Origin: Muribaculaceae bacterium
Lineage (GTDB): Bacteria; Bacteroidota; Bacteroidia; Bacteroidales; Muribaculaceae
Length of the DNA stretch: 64,000 nucleotides
Reading direction: 5' to 3'
Assembly: GCA_017473615.1 (NCBI GenBank)
Contig: JAFUKL010000011.1
Location: forward strand, 1-64,000
Each line of letters opens with the position of its first letter. The stretch's first letter is position 1. Made by a program: the position numbers and the translations under genes. The notes under the pieces were generated by a model. The model was not told where the DNA came from. It made no database searches and saw nothing but the letters and a program-made list of their open reading frames with translations. Below are positions 27,120 through 34,961 of this stretch, one piece after another.

Positions 27120-28946
27120 TTAGAACGTCTGCATGTCCACCAAGCGTTTATAGTAATTGTCGAGAGCGATAAGTTCATCATGGGTGCCGCGCTCAACAAT
27201 CTTTCCTTCATGCATCACGCATATCATATCGGCATTTTTGATTGTGGACAGACGGTGAGCAATCACTATCGTGGTGCGATTCTTCATCAATCGGTCAAGA
27301 GCTTCCTGTACCAAACGCTCACTTTCCGTATCGAGAGCCGAGGTCGCCTCATCCAATATCAATATAGGAGGATTTTTCAGTATGGCACGGGCGATACTGA
27401 TGCGTTGGCGTTGACCGCCCGACAATTTGCAACCGCGGTCGCCTATATTGGTGTCAAATCCGTTTTCCGACGCCATAATGAAATCATAAGCGTTGGCTAC
27501 CTTAGCCGCATCTATCACTTGCTCCATAGTAGCGTTTTCCACGCCGAAAGTTATATTGTTATAGAATGTGTCATTGAACAAAATCGCCTCTTGGTTGACA
27601 TTACCCATAACTCCACGCAAGTCAGCTACGTTAAAGTTGCGAATATCGATACCTCCTATTGTAATACAGCCCTCATTTACGTCATAGAAACGCGGCAGAA
27701 GGTCGGCAAGAGTGGATTTTCCCGAGCCTGACTGCCCCACAAGAGCTACCGTTTTGCCGTATTCGACATCGAGACTTATGTCATCGATGACCCAGTCATT
27801 CCGATAGCGGAAACGCACATTTCTGTATGATATATTACCTGCTTTGCTGTTCATCGGAACAGGTTTTTCGGGATTCTTAATCGGATTTTCGGCATTAAGG
27901 ATTGCATCTATACGCTCCATCGATGCTATACCTTTCTGAATAGAGTATGAAGCTTTGGATAAATCCTTGGCAGGATTGATGATATTATAAAATATCACCA
28001 TGTAATAAATGAACGATGCAGCTGTGATAGATGAGTGTCCCGACAATATGAGTGTTCCGCCGAACCACAGCACGATGGCAATAGTTGCCGTTCCAAGCAA
28101 TTCACTCATAGGATGGGCAAGATCATATCGACGGTTTCGCTTGTTGTAGAGTTCGGCATATAATTGATTCTCTCTTTGAAAACGATTTCTTACCTTCTGT
28201 TCGGCATTGAACGCTTTTATTATACGCAATCCGCCAAGTGTCTCCTCTATCGTGGACAGGAGTACACCCCATTGCTTTTGCCCCTTGAGCGATACGCGTT
28301 TCAATGTTTTACCCACTCTGCCCATTACCATTCCTGCTATAGGCAAAAGAATAAGCACAAACACAGTCAACTGCCAACTTACGGCTATCATCATTGCAAG
28401 GCATGCTATTATCATCACGGGATTCTTGAGCATCATGTCGAGAGATGCCATTATCGAGTTATCCACCTCTATCACGTCACCGCTCATTCGTGCTATCACA
28501 TCGCCTTTTCGCTCATTGGAGAAGAATCCTATAGGCAGACTTGTAAGTTTATTGAAGATGACATTTCTAATATCACGCACCACACCCGAGCGCACCGGAA
28601 TAAGGAAATAAGAACCTAAGTAAGCCGAGCCGGTCTTCAAAGCGGTCATTATCACAAGAACGATGGCTAAAGTTGCAAGCGCCACCGATTGCCCGCTGTT
28701 CTCCACAATCTGCTGAACGTAATAATAGAAATTATTTACCGCAACGTCCTTTAAAGAACCGCTTCCCCATGCCATGAAAGCGTAGACCTTCTCGTCTATC
28801 TTGAACAGCATCTGCAGGATAGGTATAATAAGGGCAAAAGAGAATAACGTGAGGAATGCCGTCAAAATGTTAAAAAGAAAATTTAATGCAATATATTTCT
28901 TATACGGCGGTACAAATCTCACAAATATTCTAAAAAAATCTTTCAT
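27120..28946 (-). CDS. ABC exporter, fused permease/ATPase (MsbA-like)
   Basis: 608 residues: an N-terminal six-helix ABC transmembrane domain (about 20-320) and a C-terminal ATPase. The ATPase shows Walker A GQSGSGKST, signature LSGGQRQR, Walker B ILILDEATSALD and the H-loop AHRLST. As a homodimer it would export a lipid, lipid-linked glycan or drug across the inner membrane. MsbA (lipid A flippase) is the closest familiar type, but the substrate is inference. It is monocistronic, with a TATCTTTG element at 28976-28983 on the minus strand. Confidence 0.93.
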   Translation of the reverse strand: MKDFFRIFVRFVPPYKKYIALNFLFNILTAFLTLFSFALIIPILQMLFKIDEKVYAFMAWGSGSLKDVAVNNFYYYVQQIVENSGQSVALATLAIVLVIMTALKTGSAYLGSYFLIPVRSGVVRDIRNVIFNKLTSLPIGFFSNERKGDVIARMSGDVIEVDNSIMASLDMMLKNPVMIIACLAMMIAVSWQLTVFVLILLPIAGMVMGRVGKTLKRVSLKGQKQWGVLLSTIEETLGGLRIIKAFNAEQKVRNRFQRENQLYAELYNKRNRRYDLAHPMSELLGTATIAIVLWFGGTLILSGHSSITAASFIYYMVIFYNIINPAKDLSKASYSIQKGIASMERIDAILNAENPIKNPEKPVPMNSKAGNISYRNVRFRYRNDWVIDDISLDVEYGKTVALVGQSGSGKSTLADLLPRFYDVNEGCITIGGIDIRNFNVADLRGVMGNVNQEAILFNDTFYNNITFGVENATMEQVIDAAKVANAYDFIMASENGFDTNIGDRGCKLSGGQRQRISIARAILKNPPILILDEATSALDTESERLVQEALDRLMKNRTTIVIAHRLSTIKNADMICVMHEGKIVERGTHDELIALDNYYKRLVDMQTF

Positions 28947-28975
28947 TGTCGATATTAATTAATTTTTTGAGACTA

Positions 28976-28983
28976 CAAAGATA
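28976..28983 (-). promoter_or_regulatory. Putative -7 element of the ABC exporter gene
   Basis: TATCTTTG on the minus strand, 30 bp upstream of the ATG. No clear -33 box was found. Confidence 0.45.
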
Positions 28984-29112
28984 GAACTTTTAAACTTTAT
29001 AGCTTACTTTGCATCGAAAAAAATACATACGAGGGAATTCCCCCATTAATAGAATAATTTTTACTATGTGGAATTATATGAAGATTCCATTGACAAATAA
29101 GTATAAATCGAG

Positions 29113-32061
29113 ATGAATTTGAATAGAAGATTTGAATCTGCTTTATTGTGTGCTGTGATTGCACTGTTTCTATCTACTGTTTCAGCTGTAACGATAACCG
29201 GAAGGGCTGTTGATGCCGGCGACAAGTCAGGTTTGGCGGGGGCTACGGTAAAATTGCTGAAAGCCGGTCGCGACAGTTCCCTTGTAAAGGGGGTAAGTAC
29301 CGATGTAAACGGTCTTTTCCGTATTTCCGGGATTGAACAGGGTAAATATGTGGTGAATATATCCTACATAGGATATAAGACTTATAGCAAGAATATTACG
29401 GTAGCCAAAGGCGGCAACAACATTCGCCTCGGCGATATTCCCGTAGAACCGGGTTCTATCATGCTGAAAGAGGCAGTCGTTACCGGAGTAAAGACTGAAA
29501 TAACGGTAAAAGAAGATACGGTAGAATATAATGCCGATTCTTATAAGACGCAACCCAATGCCGTGGTCGAGGACTTATTGAAACGTTTACCCGGTGTGGA
29601 GGTCGGCAGTGACGGAAAAATCACCGCCAACGGAAAGGAAGTCACCAAAATTCTTATCGACGGTAAAGAATTCTTTGCCGATGATACCAAAGTGGGTACA
29701 AAAAATCTACCGGTGAATATCGTGGATAAGGTTCAGGTTGTGGACAGGAAATCTGATTTGGCTCGTCTCACCGGTGTAGATGACGGAGAGGATGAAACCG
29801 TCATCAACCTCTCGATCAAAAAAGGTATGAACAACGGGTGGTTCGGAAACGTATCAGCAGGCTATGGAACCGATGACCGTTATGAGGTTAATTTTATGCT
29901 TAACCGCTTTAATGACGGAAACCAGTACACTTTCCTCGGAGGTGGCAACAACACCAACAATATGGGGTTCACCAATGGAGCCATGTCCCGCTTTAATCGT
30001 TTCGGTGGCAATAACGGAATCAATACCACTCAGAATGTAGGTTTCAACTTCAACGTAGGCAGCAAGGACAGCGAGAAGTTCCGTGCCGGAGGACATGTGA
30101 TGTATTCTCACAGCGATCAGGATTCCCGCAACCGGAATGATCGCCAATACCTGATAGAACCTACCACCTACAGCCATTCGCGCACTTACAGTCGCGACAA
30201 GAGCCACAATGTAAACGGTAGTTTCCGCATCAAGTGGGAGGCTGACTCTTTCAATACATTTGAGTTTCGCCCTAATTTCTCGTTTAACTTCAACAATTCC
30301 ACAAAGATTGACTCCACTCGCACCCTCGACGGAGAGATGCGTAATGTAAACTATATTTACAATAATGATAATTCTGATGGCAGCAGCTATGAATTCGGCG
30401 GTCAACTCGTTTATAACCATAAGGTGCGCTCTCATCCCGGACGCAGTTTCAGCGCACAGTTGCGCTATAACTTCAGTGATGTAAACGAAGATGGCAACAG
30501 CTACACCGAAAATATTTATTATCAAACCGATGACCCGGATGAATTTATCCGGCAAATAGAGGAAAATCATCGCTGGAGCAATAATGTACAGGGTCGATTG
30601 ACATGGACTGAGCCTATTGGCGATATCAAGAAAGCCCTTTTCTTCGACATAGCTTATCGTGCGCAATACCGTTTCAATAACGCCGACAAGTTTGTATATG
30701 ACGTGCCTTATGTTCCGGCTACCGACGGAGCTGTGGAGGCAGGGCGTTTGGCACGATTAAGCCGCTTGCTACAAACTCCGGGGGTCAGAGATTACATCGA
30801 GGAAACCTATACATCATTTGCGCTCACTAATCCCGTTCTGCTGGAACAAGTGCTTTCAGATGAATCGATGATGTCCGACCCGGTGCTGAACACCGATGAC
30901 AGCAACAGTTTCCGCAACGATTTCTTCTCTCAGTCACTCGAGCTGGGAATACGCAAGGTAACAAAAGATCTTAATGCCAACGCCGGTATATCGTTTAATC
31001 CGTCGATGTCGCGCAGTCGCAACCTGTCTGACCCCGACAAGAGCATACCCACTCGCTGGGTGTGGAATTTCGCCCCCTATGCACGCATCAGGTTCAAGAT
31101 GTCAAAGACACGCTCATTACAATTGAATTACCGTGCAAGCACAAGCCAACCGTCGATGACACAATTGCAACCGGTGGAAGACAACTCCAATCCGTTGCGT
31201 GTGGTAAAGGGTAATCCCGATTTGAAACCATCGTTTACCCAGCGATTACACTTCCGCTACAACGATTTCAATCAAGATGCGCAACGCAGTATAATGGCTA
31301 TGGCTTTTATGCAATACACGCTGAACAGCATTATATCGATGACCGACTATAACAGCGAGACCGGAGGACAGTATACCACCTACGGTAACGTGAACGGCGT
31401 GTGGAACGCCTTTGCAATGGGTATGATAAGCGTACCGCTCAAGAATAAGAAATTCTATTTCTCTTCACACTTGAACACACGCTATTCAAGCACCGTGGGT
31501 TATAACAACGGAGAGTATAACCGCAGCGGTTCTCTTTCGGTAAACGTATCGCCGGGAATGACCTACCGCTCGGATTATGTGGAAATCCAGTTGCGCCCTA
31601 ATTACAATATACAGACCACCCATAACACCGTCAACACGCAGAACGACCTTACCGTACACCGCTATGGCGGCATGCTCGACGGTAATGTGACATTGCCTTT
31701 CGGGCTGTCCTTGAATACCGACATTAATTTCTCGGCATCGAGAGGCTATTCCGACGGATATGATACCGACCAGTGGCTATGGAATGCATCGGTTTCTTAC
31801 GAGTTCTTGAAGGGGCGACAAGCATCGATCACAGCCAAAGTATATGACATCTTGGGACAGAAGAAAAGTATTTCCCGCACGGTGAATGCCAACTATATAC
31901 AGGATAGCGAATATAATGCACTCACACGCTATGCCATGTTCACATTCGCTTATAAGTTCAATACTTTCGGCTCTGACAAGGATCTTCCGGAAGGAGCGCG
32001 CAACTACGGCGGATGGGGAGCCGGTCCCGGAAGAAGTATGAGAGGACCCGGCAGGCGATAA
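29113..32061 (+). CDS. Outer-membrane beta-barrel protein, TonB-receptor-like with carboxypeptidase-like plug domain
   Basis: 982 residues. A signal peptide ends near residue 25. A carboxypeptidase-regulatory-like domain (about 27-110: GRAVDAGDKSGLAGATVKLL ... YIGYKT) is followed by a plug-like domain (about 120-240: VVEDLLKRLPGVEV, ILIDGKEFF). A large C-terminal barrel of the outer-membrane beta-barrel-3 type follows, with many alternating aromatic strands and a Gly-rich tail. Such proteins move substrates or assemble at the outer membrane; no SusD partner is adjacent, so it does not look like a glycan-utilisation pair. It ends at a bidirectional terminator shared with the glucosaminidase gene. 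Confidence 0.9.
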   Translation: MNLNRRFESALLCAVIALFLSTVSAVTITGRAVDAGDKSGLAGATVKLLKAGRDSSLVKGVSTDVNGLFRISGIEQGKYVVNISYIGYKTYSKNITVAKGGNNIRLGDIPVEPGSIMLKEAVVTGVKTEITVKEDTVEYNADSYKTQPNAVVEDLLKRLPGVEVGSDGKITANGKEVTKILIDGKEFFADDTKVGTKNLPVNIVDKVQVVDRKSDLARLTGVDDGEDETVINLSIKKGMNNGWFGNVSAGYGTDDRYEVNFMLNRFNDGNQYTFLGGGNNTNNMGFTNGAMSRFNRFGGNNGINTTQNVGFNFNVGSKDSEKFRAGGHVMYSHSDQDSRNRNDRQYLIEPTTYSHSRTYSRDKSHNVNGSFRIKWEADSFNTFEFRPNFSFNFNNSTKIDSTRTLDGEMRNVNYIYNNDNSDGSSYEFGGQLVYNHKVRSHPGRSFSAQLRYNFSDVNEDGNSYTENIYYQTDDPDEFIRQIEENHRWSNNVQGRLTWTEPIGDIKKALFFDIAYRAQYRFNNADKFVYDVPYVPATDGAVEAGRLARLSRLLQTPGVRDYIEETYTSFALTNPVLLEQVLSDESMMSDPVLNTDDSNSFRNDFFSQSLELGIRKVTKDLNANAGISFNPSMSRSRNLSDPDKSIPTRWVWNFAPYARIRFKMSKTRSLQLNYRASTSQPSMTQLQPVEDNSNPLRVVKGNPDLKPSFTQRLHFRYNDFNQDAQRSIMAMAFMQYTLNSIISMTDYNSETGGQYTTYGNVNGVWNAFAMGMISVPLKNKKFYFSSHLNTRYSSTVGYNNGEYNRSGSLSVNVSPGMTYRSDYVEIQLRPNYNIQTTHNTVNTQNDLTVHRYGGMLDGNVTLPFGLSLNTDINFSASRGYSDGYDTDQWLWNASVSYEFLKGRQASITAKVYDILGQKKSISRTVNANYIQDSEYNALTRYAMFTFAYKFNTFGSDKDLPEGARNYGGWGAGPGRSMRGPGRR

Positions 32062-32063
32062 AT

Positions 32064-32093
32064 AACAAAAAGGGCTATTTGCCCTTTTTTGTT
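32064..32093. terminator. Bidirectional terminator between the barrel gene and the glucosaminidase gene
   Basis: AACAAAAAGGGC (32064-32075) and GCCCTTTTTTGTT (32081-32093) form a GC-capped hairpin with A and T tracts on either side. It works in both directions between convergent genes; the glucosaminidase stop codon lies within it. Confidence 0.85.
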
Positions 32094-32647
32094 ATACGCT
32101 GCAGGTCATACCGTTCTATCAGGCTTATCAGTTTGTCGGGATACTTGGAATCGGTCGCATAGCCACACTTGCGCAATGCCTTAGCCCATTTTTTGTAGTC
32201 GGTAACTTTGTGTTTGAAAAGCGGTTCATAGCGCTTGCGTTTCAAGAACAGTGCATGGTCTCGGAAAGAATCCTCGGCTTTATCATATTTGCGGAAACAT
32301 TCGTTTCCGCTTTCTGCTTTATGGCTTATAGTTTCCCCTTCCCAGTCGCCACCGCACTTTATCCCGAAATGGTTGTTTGCCTCCGTTGCAAGACGACTTC
32401 TGCCGGCATTGCTTTCCAGCAACCCCTGCGCAAGCGTGATGCTTGCAGGAATTCCGTATTTCTTCTGATGTTTAAGTGCTATGTCCTTGTATCGCTTGAT
32501 ATACTCGACATGCTCCTGAGATTGCTGCGCCATAGCTCGCGAACTGCCCATAGCCGGGATTAAAAACACCGCTATCAGCATGGAAAAAACTCTCAAGTAA
32601 TTGAATTTTGAGAAAATACCGTTATATTTGTGGAAATACTTGTACAT
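32075..32647 (-). CDS. Secreted glucosaminidase-domain protein (FlgJ-type muramidase fold)
   Basis: 190 residues from the chosen start. A hydrophobic signal segment (LRVFSMLIAVFLIPAM) with a cleavage region near AMAQ precedes a glucosaminidase domain with SITLAQGLLESNAGRS (catalytic Glu in LLESNAG) and NNHFGIKC. It would cleave peptidoglycan glycan strands in the periplasm. Two starts are possible: ATG 32647 (MYKYFHK, with a basic n-region) and ATG 32581, inside the hydrophobic core. 32647 is preferred because a TATCTTTG element (32676-32683, minus) sits just upstream. Its start codon is 6 bp from that of the divergent cdd. Confidence 0.82.
   Translation of the reverse strand: MYKYFHKYNGIFSKFNYLRVFSMLIAVFLIPAMGSSRAMAQQSQEHVEYIKRYKDIALKHQKKYGIPASITLAQGLLESNAGRSRLATEANNHFGIKCGGDWEGETISHKAESGNECFRKYDKAEDSFRDHALFLKRKRYEPLFKHKVTDYKKWAKALRKCGYATDSKYPDKLISLIERYDLQRITKKGK
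32601..32630 (+). promoter_or_regulatory. Promoter of cdd, inside the glucosaminidase coding region
   Basis: TTG (32601-32603), an exact 19-bp spacer and TATATTTG (32623-32630). The predicted start is about 17 nt before the cdd ATG. It overlaps the signal-peptide codons of the opposite-strand gene. Confidence 0.7.
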
Positions 32648-32653
32648 AAAATT

Positions 32654-33124
32654 ATGGAAAATAGAATTATAACGACAAAGATAGGGGTTTATTCGCATAA
32701 TGAACTTTCTGCCGAAGATAAAAATCTTGTGGAATGCGCAAAAAACGCTACAGCAACATCCTATTCGCCTTACAGCAAGTTCCAAGTGGGTGCGGCATTG
32801 CTGCTCGATAACGGTGAGGTGATTTCCGGCTCCAATCAGGAAAATGCGGCGTTTCCCAGCGGTACATGTGCCGAGCGTACCACAATCTTTTATGCCTCGG
32901 CTCGCTACCCCGGGGTAAGATTTCGAAAATTGGCGATTGCGGCGTTTACCGAGGGAATGTTTGTAGAAGAGCCTGTATCACCGTGCGGTGCTTGCCGTCA
33001 GGCTATACTGGAATATGAAAAGCTTGGTGGAGAACCTATCGAGATTCTTCTTGTAGGGCGAGATAAGGTGTATAAACTTGCCGGAATACGTTCGTTACTG
33101 CCGCTTTCATTTGAAGATTTTTGA
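32654..33124 (+). CDS. cdd: Cytidine deaminase
   Basis: A 156-residue zinc-dependent enzyme of pyrimidine salvage that converts cytidine and deoxycytidine to uridine and deoxyuridine. The active-site motif TCAERT gives Cys72 and the proton-shuttling Glu74; PCGACRQ gives Cys111 and Cys114. Length and motif spacing match the homotetrameric class. ATG 32654 is chosen because the promoter at 32601-32630 excludes the GTG at 32630. A strong terminator follows at 33161-33204. Confidence 0.96.
   Translation: MENRIITTKIGVYSHNELSAEDKNLVECAKNATATSYSPYSKFQVGAALLLDNGEVISGSNQENAAFPSGTCAERTTIFYASARYPGVRFRKLAIAAFTEGMFVEEPVSPCGACRQAILEYEKLGGEPIEILLVGRDKVYKLAGIRSLLPLSFEDF
32676..32683 (-). promoter_or_regulatory. 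Putative -7 element of the glucosaminidase gene, inside cdd
   Basis: TATCTTTG on the minus strand within the first codons of cdd. It places the transcript start about 20 nt before ATG 32647. The -33 box is poor. Confidence 0.5.
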
Positions 33125-33160
33125 CGATGCAGCAGCACTGAAAACAAGACGGTCAAATTA

Positions 33161-33204
33161 AAACCGGATGCACTCCAAAAAGAAAGAATGCATCCGGTTT
33201 TTTT
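33161..33204. terminator. Terminator between cdd and the secreted-protein gene
   Basis: A perfect 12-bp stem, AAACCGGATGCA (33161-33172) / TGCATCCGGTTT (33189-33200), with a T run to 33204. It is strong for cdd on the plus strand and plausible as a weaker terminator for the minus-strand gene that ends at 33242. Confidence 0.85.
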
Positions 33205-33241
33205 GATTTTATGATATCTATTGTGTCAATAGTTCTTATAG

Positions 33242-34351
33242 TTATAGCACTACCTTAGTTGCCTTTGAACCTTGACGCTTGATAAAGATTCCGTTTTCAG
33301 GATTAGCCACCTTCACACCCTGCAAATTGTAATATACAGCAGGAACATCATCAATACCGATTTCCTCGATACCGGTCAACTTATCATCAGCTGTATATTG
33401 GATTTTCTTTGTAGTGGTATTTACTATAATATACCATTCTCCTGCAGGTAATTTCATATTTGGCTCTGGGTTGTTCGTATAGGAATATTCAGTATCAGCA
33501 GCAGCTAAAGAATTGTAAATATTCGAGCCGTTGAATGCATCCCAGTTACCCTGTTTTGTACTTAATTTAAATTCAACTGCCGATGCTGAAGATACAAAAT
33601 AATAGTAATGATCTTGATCTGCCAAATAAATAAACTCTTCGGCTTCTTCAGGATTCCATTGTGCTTTTGTAAATGAGCCTGTAATAAATACGCTGTCCTT
33701 TTTGTAAACCTTAATAATGCTTTCCGAACTTGCAAGTTCATCTTTTGTACTGCTTAAACAAGTTACTTTTACAGTATAAGAACCGGCTTCAGTTGCAGTC
33801 CATGTCGCTGTAGTGCCTTCTGTAACCTCACCATCAACATCTATCTGAATAATAGAACCTGTCGGTTGATTTTTTGCTGTTACACTTATAGAAACGACAT
33901 CACCGGGATATACGGCATCCGGAGTAATGTTTACCGACAAAATGACATCTTCCGTTACTCCGTAGTATGACCAAGTACCGCCACCATTATCCCAAGTACC
34001 GGATTTCACCGTATAGTGGTTGTTTGTTCCATCATAAGTCAAATCAGCAGTTTGATTCCATTTGGTGTCCCAACTGTTTGTTGTATTTGATGGATTCATA
34101 CGACAAAAAATTAAATTGTCCCATGTTCCTGCCGGCACTTCTACTTCATAAAGATTTGTTTCTCCGCTTACTGCTGTCATTGACTTCCAAGTATTTCCAC
34201 TATTATTCCAAAAATAAACAGCAAAACGAGCACTTGCTTCTAACCAGTTACTATTTGGTGTCAAATAAAGTTTTGTTCCGCCGGGAATGCTTGCTGCGTT
34301 TGTAACGATTGCACAAATAAGTGCCAAGGTTAAAAAGTAAAATTTCTTCAT
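33242..34351 (-). CDS. Secreted carbohydrate-binding-like protein with T9SS-type tail
   Basis: 369 residues. A signal peptide (about 1-20) is followed by a CBM-like module (about 25-125) that begins KLYLTPNSNWLEASARFAVY and contains FCRMNPSNTT, resembling starch- or amylase-binding modules found in Bacteroidetes. An Ig-like module (about 133-215) and a third beta module (about 220-320) follow. The C-terminus (IEEIGIDDVPAVYYNLQGVKV ... QGSKATKVVL) is the type seen on T9SS-exported proteins. No catalytic domain is visible. The gene has an unusual leader of about 145 nt with a three-way-junction fold. A truncated inverted copy lies at 34781-34898. Confidence 0.78.
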   Translation of the reverse strand: MKKFYFLTLALICAIVTNAASIPGGTKLYLTPNSNWLEASARFAVYFWNNSGNTWKSMTAVSGETNLYEVEVPAGTWDNLIFCRMNPSNTTNSWDTKWNQTADLTYDGTNNHYTVKSGTWDNGGGTWSYYGVTEDVILSVNITPDAVYPGDVVSISVTAKNQPTGSIIQIDVDGEVTEGTTATWTATEAGSYTVKVTCLSSTKDELASSESIIKVYKKDSVFITGSFTKAQWNPEEAEEFIYLADQDHYYYFVSSASAVEFKLSTKQGNWDAFNGSNIYNSLAAADTEYSYTNNPEPNMKLPAGEWYIIVNTTTKKIQYTADDKLTGIEEIGIDDVPAVYYNLQGVKVANPENGIFIKRQGSKATKVVL

Positions 34352-34414
34352 AATGTCTTAAAGTTTTAAATTAGTGAATCTATTTAGTTAAGTCTTAAAC
34401 TTCTACATCTGCCC

Positions 34415-34488
34415 TTTCTGTCTCAAAAGGCATCTGCCTTGCCTGTATCCTCTCTTACCAAGAGAGCGTACACCCCGACAGACAGAAA
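34415..34488 (-). promoter_or_regulatory. Structured leader: predicted three-way-junction RNA upstream of the secreted-protein gene
   Basis: In the minus-strand transcript a perfect 9-bp closing helix (34480-34488 with 34415-34423, TTTCTGTCT / AGACAGAAA) encloses two hairpins: CTCTCTT-ggt-AAGAGAG (34450-34466) and AAGGC-agat-GCCTT (34427-34440). A TACATTTG element at 34502-34509 puts the transcript start near 34496. The leader is about 145 nt. The layout resembles a cis-regulatory RNA, but no known riboswitch class is recognised. Confidence 0.5.
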
Positions 34489-34501
34489 CAGGATTATCTT
34501 G

Positions 34502-34509
34502 CAAATGTA
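34502..34509 (-). promoter_or_regulatory. Putative -7 element of the secreted-protein gene
   Basis: TACATTTG on the minus strand matches TAnnTTTG. No -33 box of good quality is found at the usual spacing. Confidence 0.5.
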
Positions 34510-34780
34510 GCATATTTTATAAAAAATAGGTCTCCATTTTTGCAAATATTTTCTAAAAACTGCTTTAAAACATATTATTCTTCATTATTCTACAACTTAC
34601 TTCAATGATTTACTGCCGATATGCCCTCTCTATCCATAACCTCCGGGTAAAATGGTAACACTAAAATCGGAAAGAAGTAAGACAATCAGAATCTATAACC
34701 TACTGATACACAAAAATAGCATAACGTGAAACAAGCTGATTTTCAGGAGGTAACACAAGTTTCTTAGCTATAACATAAGA

Positions 34781-34898
34781 GGTGTACGCTCTCTTGGTAA
34801 GAGAAGATACAAGGTTCAAAAGCAACTAAGGTAGTGTTATAACTATAAGAACTATTGACAATATAGTTACTATTGCCACAATAGATACCATAACATCA
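34781..34898 (+). pseudogene. Internally deleted inverted copy of the secreted-protein gene (leader fused to 3' end)
   Basis: On the plus strand, 34781-34809 repeats the core of the leader of the gene at 33242-34351, including the CTCTCTT-ggt hairpin. It runs directly into CAA GGT TCA... (34810-34842), which encodes QGSKATKVVL and a stop, the last ten codons of that gene. A matching 3' untranslated region follows, with one insertion of about 16-20 nt. The whole coding body is missing. It is a relic of a second, oppositely oriented paralogue. Confidence 0.7.
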
Positions 34899-34936
34899 AA
34901 AAGAGATGCGTTCCACCAAGGGAGCGCATCTCTTTT
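34899..34936. terminator. Bidirectional terminator
   Basis: A perfect 12-bp stem, AAAAGAGATGCG (34899-34910) / CGCATCTCTTTT (34925-34936). T tracts follow on both strands. It ends the M16 peptidase gene on the minus strand and originally the relic on the plus strand. Confidence 0.85.
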
Positions 34937-34961
34937 GTGTTATAAACCGATTTTCTTTCGC

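Noticed and set aside
28455-28463. Single DnaA-box-like sequences (TTATCCACC here, TTATCCACT near 23532)
   Set aside because: Isolated near-matches inside coding genes and no cluster or AT-rich unwinding element. They do not mark an origin, even though the parS site suggests that one is not far away on the chromosome.
34450-34481. tRNA-like D-arm (GCTCTCTTGGTAAGAGAG) in the leader of the secreted-protein gene
   Set aside because: It resembles the 5' half of a tRNA, but there is no anticodon arm, T-arm or matching acceptor stem. The similarity is limited to a single hairpin.
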